Assembly: GCA_017480385.1 (NCBI GenBank)
Contig: JAFVAT010000004.1
Coordinates: 1 to 54,385 of the forward strand
Reading direction: 5' to 3'
Source of the DNA: Alphaproteobacteria bacterium
GTDB taxonomy: Bacteria > Pseudomonadota > Alphaproteobacteria > CAAGCB01 > CAG-977
Length of the DNA stretch: 54,385 nucleotides
Shown here: one piece after another, positions 16,606 to 25,210 of the stretch
Layout of the letters: each line of letters starts with the position of its first letter
Numbering within the stretch: position 1 is the first letter of the stretch
The notes under the pieces: model-generated
The model's database searches: none
What the model was told of the DNA's origin: nothing
What the model saw: only the letters and a program-made list of their open reading frames with translations
Program-made: the position numbers and the translations under genes

Positions 16606-18666
16606 ATGTCGGATCAGACGCCGAAATTACAAATAGTCCCTAATGAAGAAGACGCTGCTTCCGAGCTGTCCCGCATTGTCAAACGCGACGGCACGCAGGT
16701 CATTTTCAATTCTGAAAAAATCATGTCGGCAATTAAGCGCGCCGGCGAAGCAACCGGAGAATTTGACGAAGAGGAAGCCTCTTTGCTGACCACACAGGTG
16801 ACAAAGGTTCTGCGTCATCGTTTTTCAAAGGGCGTTCTGCCTACGATTGAACAGATTCAGGACGTTGTCGAACAGGTTCTGATTTCCGCAAACTATTACA
16901 CGACGGCCCGCGCCTATATTGTTTACCGCGAATCCCGCAGCAAGTCCCGTCAGGACAAGAAAACGCTGGTTGATGTCGCTTCTTCGGTCAACGAATATCT
17001 GGAACGGGCGGACTGGCGCGTCAATGCCAATGCCAATCAGGGTTATTCTCTGGGCGGGTTGATTTTGAACGTTTCCGGCAAGATTATCGCGAATTACTGG
17101 CTTTCCCATGTTTATCCGCAGGCTGCCGGAGAAGCGCACCGCAACGGCGATTTTCATATTCACGATCTGGACATGCTGTCCGGTTATTGCGCCGGTTGGT
17201 CCTTGCGCGCCCTGTTGCAGGAAGGTCTGAACGGCGTGCCGGGTAAGGTCGAATCCGGCATTCCCAAGCATTTGGGTTCCGCTTTAGGCCAAATGGTCAA
17301 CTTTTTGGGCACGCTGCAAAATGAATGGGCCGGTGCTCAGGCTTTTTCCTCCTGCGACACGTATCTGGCGCCGTTTATTCGCAAAGATCATCTGAAATAT
17401 GATGAAGTCAAACAGCATTTCCAAGAATTTATTTATAACTTAAACGTGCCGTCCCGCTGGGGAACGCAGACGCCGTTCACGAACCTGACGTTCGACTGGG
17501 TCTGTCCGGAGGATTTGCGCGATCAGACGCCTGTCATCGGCGGCGAGGAAATGGACTTTACTTACGGTGATCTGCAGGAAGAAATGGACATGATCAACCG
17601 CGCCTACATCGAAGTGATGACCGCGGGCGACGCCAAGGGCCGTTTGTTTACTTTCCCGATTCCGACCTACAATATCACGCCGGATTTCCCGTGGGAAAGC
17701 GAAAATGCCGATCTTTTGTTCGAAATGACAGCAAAGTACGGCCTGCCTTATTTTCAGAACTTTATCAATTCCAGCCTGAAACCGGGGCAGGTTCGTTCGA
17801 TGTGCTGCCGTCTGCAGCTGGATCTGCGTGAATTGCTGGCCAGAGGAAACGGCCTGTTCGGTTCGGCGGAACAGACCGGATCGGTCGGTGTCGTCACCTT
17901 AAACTGTGCCCGTTTAGGCTATCTGTTTAAAGGCAACGAAGCCGGCTTAATGGCTCGTCTGGACGAATTAATGGACCTGGCGCGTTCCACGCTGGAAATC
18001 AAGCGCAAGGTCATTCAGCGTCACATTGACGCGGGCTTATTCCCGTTCACCAAGCGTTATCTGGGAACGCTGCGCAATCATTTTTCAACGATTGGTGTCA
18101 ACGGCATCAACGAAATGATTCGTAACTTCACCAATGATGAACACGATATTACCGATTCATTCGGTCAGGCGTTTGCAAATCGCTTTTTGGAATACATTCG
18201 TTCCAAAATGGTTGTCTTCCAACAGGAAACAGGCAGCATGTACAATTTGGAAGCAACGCCTGCCGAAGGAACAACTTATCGCTTGGCCAAAGAAGACCAA
18301 AAACGTTATCCCGACATCATTCAGGCTGGTACGAAAGAAGCGCCGTATTATACGAACTCTTCGCAGCTGCCTGTCGGCTTTACAGATGATCCGTTCACGG
18401 CTTTGAACCTGCAAGAATCTCTGCAGTCCAAGTATACGGGCGGCACGGTAATGCATTTGTATATGGGAGAACGCATCTCCGATTCCAAGACATGCAGAAC
18501 GCTTCTTAAGAGAATCTTAGAGAATTATAGGATACCATATGTAACGGTGACACCTACATTCTCTATTTGTCCCAAGCATGGATATATTTCGGGCGAACAT
18601 AAATATTGCCCGCTGTGTGATGAAGAACTCATCGCCCTTAAACGCCAGCAAGCCTGCGCCTGTTAA
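16606..18666 (+). CDS. nrdD: Anaerobic (class III) ribonucleoside-triphosphate reductase, large part without glycyl-radical tail
   Basis: 686 residues. An N-terminal ATP-cone (RIVKRDGTQVIFNSEKI onward, about 20-105) gives allosteric control. The catalytic barrel has QAFSSCDTYLAPF and RSMCCRLQLDL, the latter carrying the putative thiyl-radical cysteine. The C-terminal zinc site reads SICPKHGYISGEHKYCPLCD. The chain stops soon after this, and the glycyl-radical segment that normally follows is on the next gene. ATG 16606 is used because ACGGAG lies 7 bases ahead; 16582 would be an upstream alternative. It makes dNTPs from NTPs in the absence of oxygen, activated by NrdG. Confidence 0.92.
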   Translation: MSDQTPKLQIVPNEEDAASELSRIVKRDGTQVIFNSEKIMSAIKRAGEATGEFDEEEASLLTTQVTKVLRHRFSKGVLPTIEQIQDVVEQVLISANYYTTARAYIVYRESRSKSRQDKKTLVDVASSVNEYLERADWRVNANANQGYSLGGLILNVSGKIIANYWLSHVYPQAAGEAHRNGDFHIHDLDMLSGYCAGWSLRALLQEGLNGVPGKVESGIPKHLGSALGQMVNFLGTLQNEWAGAQAFSSCDTYLAPFIRKDHLKYDEVKQHFQEFIYNLNVPSRWGTQTPFTNLTFDWVCPEDLRDQTPVIGGEEMDFTYGDLQEEMDMINRAYIEVMTAGDAKGRLFTFPIPTYNITPDFPWESENADLLFEMTAKYGLPYFQNFINSSLKPGQVRSMCCRLQLDLRELLARGNGLFGSAEQTGSVGVVTLNCARLGYLFKGNEAGLMARLDELMDLARSTLEIKRKVIQRHIDAGLFPFTKRYLGTLRNHFSTIGVNGINEMIRNFTNDEHDITDSFGQAFANRFLEYIRSKMVVFQQETGSMYNLEATPAEGTTYRLAKEDQKRYPDIIQAGTKEAPYYTNSSQLPVGFTDDPFTALNLQESLQSKYTGGTVMHLYMGERISDSKTCRTLLKRILENYRIPYVTVTPTFSICPKHGYISGEHKYCPLCDEELIALKRQQACAC

Positions 18667-18676
18667 AACAGGCTTG
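18649..18676 (+). promoter_or_regulatory. Hairpin across the nrdD stop codon
   Basis: GCCTGT (18658-18663) pairs perfectly with ACAGGC (18668-18673) around the tetraloop TAAA, which contains the nrdD stop codon. An alternative 8-bp stem CAAGCCTG/CAGGCTTG (18649-18656/18669-18676) overlaps it. No T run follows, so it is not a standard terminator. It could influence ribosome release or RNA stability between the two parts of the reductase. Confidence 0.5.
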
Positions 18677-18730
18677 TCCGCACCCTTCAAACCAGTTATG
18701 ATTAACGTATAACAACCAGTGAGTAAGAAC

Positions 18731-18919
18731 ATGACAAAAGAAAATGATATTCAGCTTTCCAACGAAGAACGCCAGCCCTGTGAAGTTTGGACACGGGTCA
18801 TGGGATATTTTCGTCCGGTGTCAGAATTCAATATCGGCAAGAAAAGCGAATATGCCGAACGTCAGTGCTTTTCCGAAAAGAAAGCCACTGAAAAGTGCAT
18901 GGACGTAGCGGCGGAATAG
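18731..18919 (+). CDS. Separate glycyl-radical domain of the anaerobic ribonucleotide reductase
   Basis: 62 residues. The core CEVWTRVMGYFRPVSEFN, followed by IGKKSEYAERQCF, matches the C-terminal glycyl-radical segment of class III reductases, with the radical glycine in RVMGYF. In one-piece NrdD this directly follows the CxxC zinc site at which the upstream gene ends. It starts 64 bases after the nrdD stop and is in a different frame, so simple stop readthrough cannot join them. ATG 18731 is preferred; a GTG at 18719 is an alternative. The ribosome-binding site is weak. The product must dock on NrdD for activity. Two extra cysteines lie near its C-terminus. Confidence 0.85.
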   Translation: MTKENDIQLSNEERQPCEVWTRVMGYFRPVSEFNIGKKSEYAERQCFSEKKATEKCMDVAAE

Positions 18920-18926
18920 TTCGTTT

Positions 18927-19622
18927 ATGTCAGTTACGATTGGCGGCGTCGAGCCTTTTACAACGGTAGATTTTCCGGGAAGGCTCGCCGCCGTTTTATT
19001 TTGCCTGGGCTGTCCGCTGCGCTGTCCGTACTGCCATAATCGGGAACTGCAGGATTTCAAGGGAAAACCCTTTATTTCCTGGGACCGGTTTACAGAATTT
19101 TTAGAGTCCAGAAAAAAGTTATTGGACGGCGTTGTGTTTTCCGGCGGTGAACCGTTGGCGCAACCGGATTTATATGAGTCGATTAAAACCGTTAAAGATA
19201 TGGGGTTTGCAATCGGGCTTCATACTTCCGGTATTAATGCGGACAGATTAAAACAAATTCTGCCGCTGCTGACATGGATCGGCTTTGACATCAAAACGGT
19301 TTTTGAAGCCTATGAAGAACGCATACCTCATGCCAACGCGGCGACCATTGAAGCATGTTTAGATATGGCGATTGCCGCCGGCATTGAATTAGAGGTCAGA
19401 ACGACTCTGGACCCGCGGATTATCTCTAAAGAAGAACTTCTTCAGCTTGCCGCCGTTTTGGCTCAAAAGGGAATAGAGACTTACGCCATACAGGAATATC
19501 GTCCTCACCCTGCAGAAAAACAGCCGCCGGCTTTAAATGCCGTGACTTCATTCTTTACGGATAAGGCGTTATTAGACGAATTAAACAGTCTGTTTAAAAA
19601 ATTCATTATCCGCCGAGCCTGA
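18927..19622 (+). CDS. nrdG: Anaerobic ribonucleotide reductase activating protein (radical SAM)
   Basis: 231 residues. The radical SAM cysteines are in CLGCPLRCPYCHNRELQ (CxxxCxxC, about 28-42). FSGGEPL is the SAM-binding GGE motif and HTSGINAD follows. The enzyme uses S-adenosylmethionine and a [4Fe-4S] cluster to place the radical on the glycine of NrdD, here on the separate small protein encoded 7 bases upstream. It starts with TTDFPGRLA-like residues (VDFPGRLAAVLF) typical of the NrdG2/PflA-related group. Order nrdD, tail gene, nrdG indicates one operon. Confidence 0.9.
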   Translation: MSVTIGGVEPFTTVDFPGRLAAVLFCLGCPLRCPYCHNRELQDFKGKPFISWDRFTEFLESRKKLLDGVVFSGGEPLAQPDLYESIKTVKDMGFAIGLHTSGINADRLKQILPLLTWIGFDIKTVFEAYEERIPHANAATIEACLDMAIAAGIELEVRTTLDPRIISKEELLQLAAVLAQKGIETYAIQEYRPHPAEKQPPALNAVTSFFTDKALLDELNSLFKKFIIRRA

Positions 19623-19817
19623 TATTGTTTTTTATTTGTTCTTCTACTTCTTTCTCCCCTTCTCTTCCACTTAAGAAATATATTTTTAAATTATTACTTA
19701 TTTTAATTATAAAAATATGACATTTTACTTATTATATTAATATTTTTCTTGAACAATACTTATTTAACATACATACTATTAAATAGGGAGGGATATTCAT
19801 AACCACAGAGGAACATT

Positions 19818-20150
19818 ATGAAATATCTTACTTTCATATTTCTTGCCTTATTTTGGCCGCAGCAGGGATATTCCAAAGCCATTTGTCCGGTCGACAAAAC
19901 GTTGAAAGAATGCTGTTTGGCTGATCCCGGAGGAGCGCATTATACGATGTCGGAATGTCAAACATTGTGCTCTGGTAAATGTCAAATGGGATATTATGCG
20001 GATTGTTTTTTATGCAATGATACTGCCATTGTTACAAATCCGCCCCTCGATGATCCAGGTACTCCTTCAAAACCGGTATCAGGAACAATTTCGTCTTGTC
20101 CTCCCGGCACAAAATTATCAACGGATCAGTGTTGCTGCAACAATAACTAA
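19818..20150 (+). CDS. Small secreted cysteine-rich protein, unknown function
   Basis: 110 residues. The first 18 (MKYLTFIFLALFWPQQGYSK) form a short signal peptide, with cleavage likely after GYS. The mature part of about 91 residues has 12 cysteines, including an ECC pair and a CCC triplet near the end (DQCCCNNN). Two Cys-rich halves are joined by a Pro/Asp/Gly linker (PPLDDPGTPSKPVSG), and SSCPPGTKLSTDQCC resembles the first half's CPVDKTLKECC, suggesting a duplicated module. A good GAGG ribosome-binding site (CAGAGGAAC) precedes the ATG. I do not recognise the family; a disulfide-rich surface or secreted protein is inferred. Confidence 0.75.
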   Translation: MKYLTFIFLALFWPQQGYSKAICPVDKTLKECCLADPGGAHYTMSECQTLCSGKCQMGYYADCFLCNDTAIVTNPPLDDPGTPSKPVSGTISSCPPGTKLSTDQCCCNNN

Positions 20151-20167
20151 CCCGGCTGTTTTTATCA

Positions 20168-20214
20168 CCTGATTAAACGCTCTTCCCCTTTCTGCCCGAT
20201 GCGCGTTTATCAGG
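20168..20214. repeat. 12-bp inverted repeat between convergent genes
   Basis: CCTGAT(T)AAACGC and GCGTTTATCAGG are perfect complements apart from one bulged T, with a 22-base loop. It lies between the Cys-rich protein gene and the PQ-loop gene, which converge. It has no direct T run, although GGGCGTTTTTT follows at 20222. It may end transcription in both directions. Confidence 0.5.
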
Positions 20215-20234
20215 ATACAAAGGGCGTTTTTTGC

Positions 20235-20501
20235 TTATGCTTTAGGCGGACGTTTTTTATATCTGAAGTACAAAACAAAATCGCAGAACACCAGCGCAAA
20301 GTTCAGAACGTACAGCCAGAAAACGAAATCATAGCCGAAATTCAGCACTTTGTTGATCATACCGCAGATATAGCCGATTAAAATCAAGAACAAAAACAAT
20401 ACGCTTTTGCCTTCGACGTTTTTCGTCCGATACGTTTTTAACACCGCCGCCGGCCAGCTGGCTCCGAAACACAGCAGCATGCCGGCTTCAAAAATATTCA
20501 T
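20235..20501 (-). CDS. PQ-loop / SemiSWEET-like membrane protein
   Basis: 88 residues with three hydrophobic helices, the size of one three-helix bundle of the SWEET/PQ-loop family. The stretch GASWPAAVLKTYRTKNVEGK is the PQ-loop equivalent, with SWP at the kink and the K-N-x-x-GKS turn typical of these proteins. SemiSWEETs act as dimers that move sugars by facilitated diffusion; the substrate of this branch is unknown. It is 15 bp downstream of the gltB stop on the same strand direction of reading (it lies 3' of gltB), so co-transcription with gltB is possible. Confidence 0.75.
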   Translation of the reverse strand: MNIFEAGMLLCFGASWPAAVLKTYRTKNVEGKSVLFLFLILIGYICGMINKVLNFGYDFVFWLYVLNFALVFCDFVLYFRYKKRPPKA

Positions 20502-20516
20502 CTGTCTTCTCCGTTT

Positions 20517-23500
20517 TTATACATACACTTCTTCGGTCGCCGAAATCGCTTCGGCGTTGCGGCCTTCGGAACGCTTCATACGATCCAGCACTTTGCGGTA
20601 TTCAATCGGCACCACTTTGACAAACAAAGGAAAACGGTTTTCCCAGTTGTCCAGAATTTCCTTTGCGCGCGCCGATCCCGTATAAAGATAGTGCTTTTCC
20701 AACAAAGCGTGCAAAGCTTCTTTATCGTCCTTTGACCACACGTTTTCCAGATCGACGCTGTCCAGATTGCACCGCGTCTGGAAAATTTCCGTTTCATCAT
20801 AAACGTAAGCGATTCCGCCACTCATGCCCGCCGCAAAATTATACCCCGTTGATCCCAGGATAACAACCGTACCGCCCGTCATATATTCGCAGCAGTGATC
20901 GCCTACGCCTTCGACAACGGCATTCGCGCCACTGTTTCTGACGGCGAAACGTTCGCCTGCAATTCCGCAGAAGTACGCCTCCCCGCCGGTCGCGCCGTAT
21001 AAAGCAACGTTGCCGATAATCACGTTTTCCTGCGGCCTGTAATCAACGCCGGGCGGATGTCGGATAATGATGCGTCCGCCGGACAAGCCTTTGCCGACAT
21101 AGTCGTTCGCGTCCCCGTTAATGCGGATTGTCACCCCCGGCGCCAGAAAAGCGCCCAAGCTCTGTCCCGCCGATCCTGTCAGTTCCAACGTGATCGAGTC
21201 CTCCGGCAGACCGGCAGCGCCAAAACGCTTGACGATTTCGCCGGAAAGCCTCGCGCCGACCGTGCGGTTCGTGTTGCGCACCGGCAAGGAAAAAGTCGCC
21301 CGTAATCCCGTCTTCAGCGTATTTTCGATCATCGGCAACAGCGCTTCGTCAAAGACATCTTTTTCCTTTTCCTGTTCGACAATATGATGACGCACAGCGT
21401 TTTCTGGCGGCGGAACCAACAGTTTATCAAAAGCGATTCCCTCGATTTTCCCGGCCTTGATCGTGCCGTCTGGTTCCAGCATTTCCACGCGTCCGACCAT
21501 TTCATCTACGGTTTTAAAGCCCATTTGAGCCATATATTCCCGCATTTCCTGCGCAACAAAGCGCAAAAAGCTGATGATATATTCCGGCTTTCCTTCAAAG
21601 CGGGCGCGCAGTTCGGGATTCTGAGTCGCTAACCCCATCGGACACGTATCCAAGTGGCACTTGCGGTCCATACAGCACCCCAAAGTGATCAACAGAGCCG
21701 TGCCGAACCCGAATTCTTCCGCGCCGAGCAAAGCGGCCACCGTCAAATCGCGTCCCGTTTTCAGCTGACCGTCCGTCTGGATAATAATCCTGTCGCGCAG
21801 ACCGTTCGCGATCAACGCCTGCTGTGTTTCCGCCAACCCCAATTCCCACGGCAGTCCCGCATGCCGGATCGCCGTCATCGGAGAAGCGCCCGTTCCGCCG
21901 TCATAACCGGCAATAATCACCACGTCCGCTTTTGCTTTGGCAACACCGGCGGCAATCGTGCCAACACCCGCTTTAGCCACCAGCTTGGCAGAAACTTTGG
22001 CAGTCGGATTGACCATTTTCAAATCGAAAATCAGCTGAGCCAAATCCTCAATCGAATAAATGTCATGATGCGGCGGCGGAGAAATCAACGATACGCCGCT
22101 GACCGTATGACGGATACGCGCCACCTCTTCAGTCACTTTATGTGCCGGCAACTGGCCGCCTTCGCCGGGTTTTGCCCCCTGCGCCAGCTTGATTTGCAAT
22201 TCTTCGGCATTGACCAGATATTCCGTTGTCACGCCGAACCGGCCGGAAGCAATCTGTTTGATTTTGGAACACAGGCTGTCCCCGTTCGGCTTTTCATGAT
22301 AGCGGTAGGGATCTTCTCCGCCTTCGCCCGAATTGCTGCGCCCGCCAATCCGGTTCATCGCGATTGCGATCGTTTCATGCGTTTCACGGTTGATCGATCC
22401 CATGGACATTGCCGCGGATACAAACCGCTTCATAATGTTTTCAACCGGCTCGACCTCGTTGATATCGACCAGCGATCCCTGCCTGAATTTCAGCAGATGA
22501 CGCAATGTCAGCGGATCATTTTGCCGGTTTTCGATCATCGCGCTGTATTCTTTATAAATCGCATAATCGTTTTCACGCACCGCCTTTTTCAGCTTAGCCA
22601 CCGCCTGAGGCGTCCAGAGATGTTCTTCCCCGCCCTTTTGCAAACGGTAATAGCCGCCGATGTCCAAAGCTTTTTCTTCGCCGAACGCCCGCGCGTGACG
22701 CGCCGCGCTTTCCGCCGCGATTTCGTCCAGTCCCACGCCGCCGATCGCGGACGCCGTTCCCGTAAAGTAGGTTTCGATTAAATCAAAGCCCAGCCCGACC
22801 GCTTCAAACACCTGCGATCCCCAGAAACTGCGCACGGTTGAAATCCCGACGCGGCTGAAGCATTTCAGCAAACCCTTTTTCAGCGCCGTCATATAGGCGG
22901 AAACGGCCTCTTCCGGCGTTTTGGATTTTTCCAGTAAGTCGTTTTCCGCCATTTGCCGCACGGTTTTCAACGCGACCGCCGGACAAACCGCATTGGCGCC
23001 GAACGCGATCAGCTGCGCGATGTGAATGACTTCGCGCGCTTCGCCTGTTTCAATCACGATGCCCGCTTTATAGCGCAGCCCCTTGCGGATTAAAGCGTGA
23101 TGCAGGCCGGACACCGCCAGCAAAGATGGCACCGGCGCGAATTCTTTCGTAAAGTTCAAATCGCTTAAAATCAAAATATCCGCGCCGCCCGCAATCGCCT
23201 GTTCCGCTTGTTCCGTCAAACGGTCCAGCGCCGCTTTCAATCCTTTGCCGCCCTCCGCTACGGAAAACAGAGCGGACAGGCGCACCGATTTGACATCATC
23301 ATTGGCAATCTTTTCCAAATGCGCCAGAGAATCCGTATCCAACAGCGGACTGCTGAGTTTCAGCCGCCGGAAATGCCCCGCCGTTTCCGTTAAAAAGTTG
23401 CGTTCGCGGCCCAAAAAGCTCATCAGCGACATCACCAGTTCTTCGCGCAAAGGATCGATCGGCGGGTTGGTGACCTGCGCAAATTGCTGTTTAAAGTAAT

Positions 23501-25073
23501 TGAACAGCAGCTGAGGTCTTTTCGATAAAACGGCCAGAGGCGCGTCAAATCCCATAGATCCGATCGGTTCCTGCGCATTGGACGCCATCGGGTTGACGAT
23601 CAGTTTCAATTCTTCGTCCGTATAGCCGAACGCGTTCTGCTGTTTTAACAGTTCCGGCGCATTGATTGTCCCCGCGTCCTGCGGTGCGTACAGGTTATGC
23701 AGCTGCATTCTGTTGTCGCGCACCCAGTGGCGATAAGGACTTTGGCGGGAAATTTTGCCCTTGATTTCGCTGTCGGATACCACGCGGTGCTGACGCAGAT
23801 CAACCAGGAACATCTTGCCCGGCGTCAATTTGCCCTGCATGCGCACGTTATTCGGCGCCACATCGATGACGCCCGCTTCGGAAGCCATAATCACGCACCC
23901 GTCTTTTGTAATCGTATAGCGGCAGGGGCGCAGTCCGTTGCGGTCAAGCAAGCCGCCGATATATGTCTTGCCGTCCGTAAAGACCATGGCCGCAGGGCCG
24001 TCCCACGGTTCCAGCAAAGCAGCATGATATTCGTAAAAAGCGCGTTTATCCTCGCTCATCACGAACTTGTCGCCGAAAGCTTCCGGCACCATCATCATCA
24101 TGGCATGCGGTACGGAACGTCCCGCGGACACCAACAGTTCCAGCACATTGTCAAAGATCATCGTATCCGATCCGGTTTCGTCCGCCACCGGCTTGATTTT
24201 TTCAATATCAGAACCGAACAAATCGCACGCCAGTCCCGGCTCCATAGCGCGAATATGGTTGACGTTGCCGCGCAAAGTGTTGATTTCCCCGTTATGCGCG
24301 ACATAGCGGAACGGCTGAGCCATACGCCATGTCGGCAGCGTATTCGTGCTGTAGCGGGAATGAGCGATGCAAAACGCCACGGCAAAATCGGGGTCCTGCA
24401 AATCCTTATAAAAAGCCGACAAGTGCGATCCGGTCACCAGCCCTTTATACACAATTGTCCGGGCGGACAGACTGCACACATAGAACTGGGACAAATCGTG
24501 TCCGTCAACCGATTTGACCGCTTTTTCAACCTGACGGCGGATCACGTAAAGCTTCTTGACAAACTCGGCTTCGTTCGCCGTATGCTGAGCGATAAAGACC
24601 TGTTTAAAAACGGGAACGTTCCTGACGGCCAGTTCGCCTAAATAAGAATCATCGGTCGGCACATCGCGTCCCCCTAAAAAGCGGCACCCTTCCCGTTCCG
24701 CCGTTTCGCGGAAAATTCGCAGACACAGTTCGGCGTCTTCTTTATTCTGAGGCAAAAATAGCTGGCCGGCAGCGTATTCGCCCGCACGCGGCAGACTGAA
24801 CGGCACTGTTTTTCTGAAAAAAGCGTCCGGCAGCTGCAGCATCAGTCCCGCGCCGTCACTGGTTTTATGATCTGCGCCGATCGCACATCTGTGTTCCAGA
24901 TTGCCTAAAATCGTCACGCCCTTTTCCACCAGAGAATGCGCCGGTTTCGCGTCCAGATTGACAATAAAGCCGATTCCGCAGCTGTCATGATCATTTTTCG
25001 GATCGTACAGCCCGAACGCGACTGGATCGCCCGCCGCATTATGTTGAAAGCCGTTGATGTTAAAGCCGGTCAT
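20517..25073 (-). CDS. gltB: Glutamate synthase, large subunit
   Basis: 1518 residues, full family length. After a 31-residue propeptide the class II glutamine amidotransferase domain begins at the catalytic Cys in DHDSCGIGFIVN. The central and FMN-binding synthase domains follow, with SSGEGGEDPYRY-type residues (NSGEGGEDPYRYHEK) and GYDGGTGASPMTAIRHAG. The 3Fe-4S cysteines are in CCMDRKCHLDTCPMGLATQN, and the C-terminal GXGXG beta-helix ends the chain. It makes two glutamates from glutamine and 2-oxoglutarate. Start 25073 is chosen because GGTGGAGG sits just ahead; a longer frame to 25169 overlaps the ferritin terminator. No gltD is adjacent. Confidence 0.95.
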   Translation of the reverse strand: MTGFNINGFQHNAAGDPVAFGLYDPKNDHDSCGIGFIVNLDAKPAHSLVEKGVTILGNLEHRCAIGADHKTSDGAGLMLQLPDAFFRKTVPFSLPRAGEYAAGQLFLPQNKEDAELCLRIFRETAEREGCRFLGGRDVPTDDSYLGELAVRNVPVFKQVFIAQHTANEAEFVKKLYVIRRQVEKAVKSVDGHDLSQFYVCSLSARTIVYKGLVTGSHLSAFYKDLQDPDFAVAFCIAHSRYSTNTLPTWRMAQPFRYVAHNGEINTLRGNVNHIRAMEPGLACDLFGSDIEKIKPVADETGSDTMIFDNVLELLVSAGRSVPHAMMMMVPEAFGDKFVMSEDKRAFYEYHAALLEPWDGPAAMVFTDGKTYIGGLLDRNGLRPCRYTITKDGCVIMASEAGVIDVAPNNVRMQGKLTPGKMFLVDLRQHRVVSDSEIKGKISRQSPYRHWVRDNRMQLHNLYAPQDAGTINAPELLKQQNAFGYTDEELKLIVNPMASNAQEPIGSMGFDAPLAVLSKRPQLLFNYFKQQFAQVTNPPIDPLREELVMSLMSFLGRERNFLTETAGHFRRLKLSSPLLDTDSLAHLEKIANDDVKSVRLSALFSVAEGGKGLKAALDRLTEQAEQAIAGGADILILSDLNFTKEFAPVPSLLAVSGLHHALIRKGLRYKAGIVIETGEAREVIHIAQLIAFGANAVCPAVALKTVRQMAENDLLEKSKTPEEAVSAYMTALKKGLLKCFSRVGISTVRSFWGSQVFEAVGLGFDLIETYFTGTASAIGGVGLDEIAAESAARHARAFGEEKALDIGGYYRLQKGGEEHLWTPQAVAKLKKAVRENDYAIYKEYSAMIENRQNDPLTLRHLLKFRQGSLVDINEVEPVENIMKRFVSAAMSMGSINRETHETIAIAMNRIGGRSNSGEGGEDPYRYHEKPNGDSLCSKIKQIASGRFGVTTEYLVNAEELQIKLAQGAKPGEGGQLPAHKVTEEVARIRHTVSGVSLISPPPHHDIYSIEDLAQLIFDLKMVNPTAKVSAKLVAKAGVGTIAAGVAKAKADVVIIAGYDGGTGASPMTAIRHAGLPWELGLAETQQALIANGLRDRIIIQTDGQLKTGRDLTVAALLGAEEFGFGTALLITLGCCMDRKCHLDTCPMGLATQNPELRARFEGKPEYIISFLRFVAQEMREYMAQMGFKTVDEMVGRVEMLEPDGTIKAGKIEGIAFDKLLVPPPENAVRHHIVEQEKEKDVFDEALLPMIENTLKTGLRATFSLPVRNTNRTVGARLSGEIVKRFGAAGLPEDSITLELTGSAGQSLGAFLAPGVTIRINGDANDYVGKGLSGGRIIIRHPPGVDYRPQENVIIGNVALYGATGGEAYFCGIAGERFAVRNSGANAVVEGVGDHCCEYMTGGTVVILGSTGYNFAAGMSGGIAYVYDETEIFQTRCNLDSVDLENVWSKDDKEALHALLEKHYLYTGSARAKEILDNWENRFPLFVKVVPIEYRKVLDRMKRSEGRNAEAISATEEVYV

Positions 25074-25154
25074 TTTTTTCCTCCACCCGTAAAACCCGCG
25101 GGCATCATAGAACTTTTTATGAAAAACGCCTATAAAAAAACGGCCTTTCCCCAT

Positions 25155-25186
25155 AAAAAAAGCGGACATTTTCTTTCATGCCCGCC
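25155..25186 (-). terminator. Terminator of the ferritin gene
   Basis: On the minus strand GCGGGCAT and ATGTCCGC form an 8-bp stem with one G-U pair and an eight-base loop, followed by seven T. It lies 25 bp after the ferritin stop and before the gltB start. Confidence 0.82.
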
Positions 25187-25210
25187 TTTCTTATTTCCAA
25201 AACAGCGCTA

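Noticed and set aside
18661-18731. Stop-codon readthrough or single frameshift joining nrdD to its tail
   Set aside because: The two genes are in different frames, 64 bases apart, and the tail has its own start; a simple programmed event would not give a NrdD-like junction.
21654-22781. A 375-codon frame (and others) antisense to gltB
   Set aside because: Low-complexity, Arg/His-rich shadow of gltB codons; no ribosome-binding site or motif.
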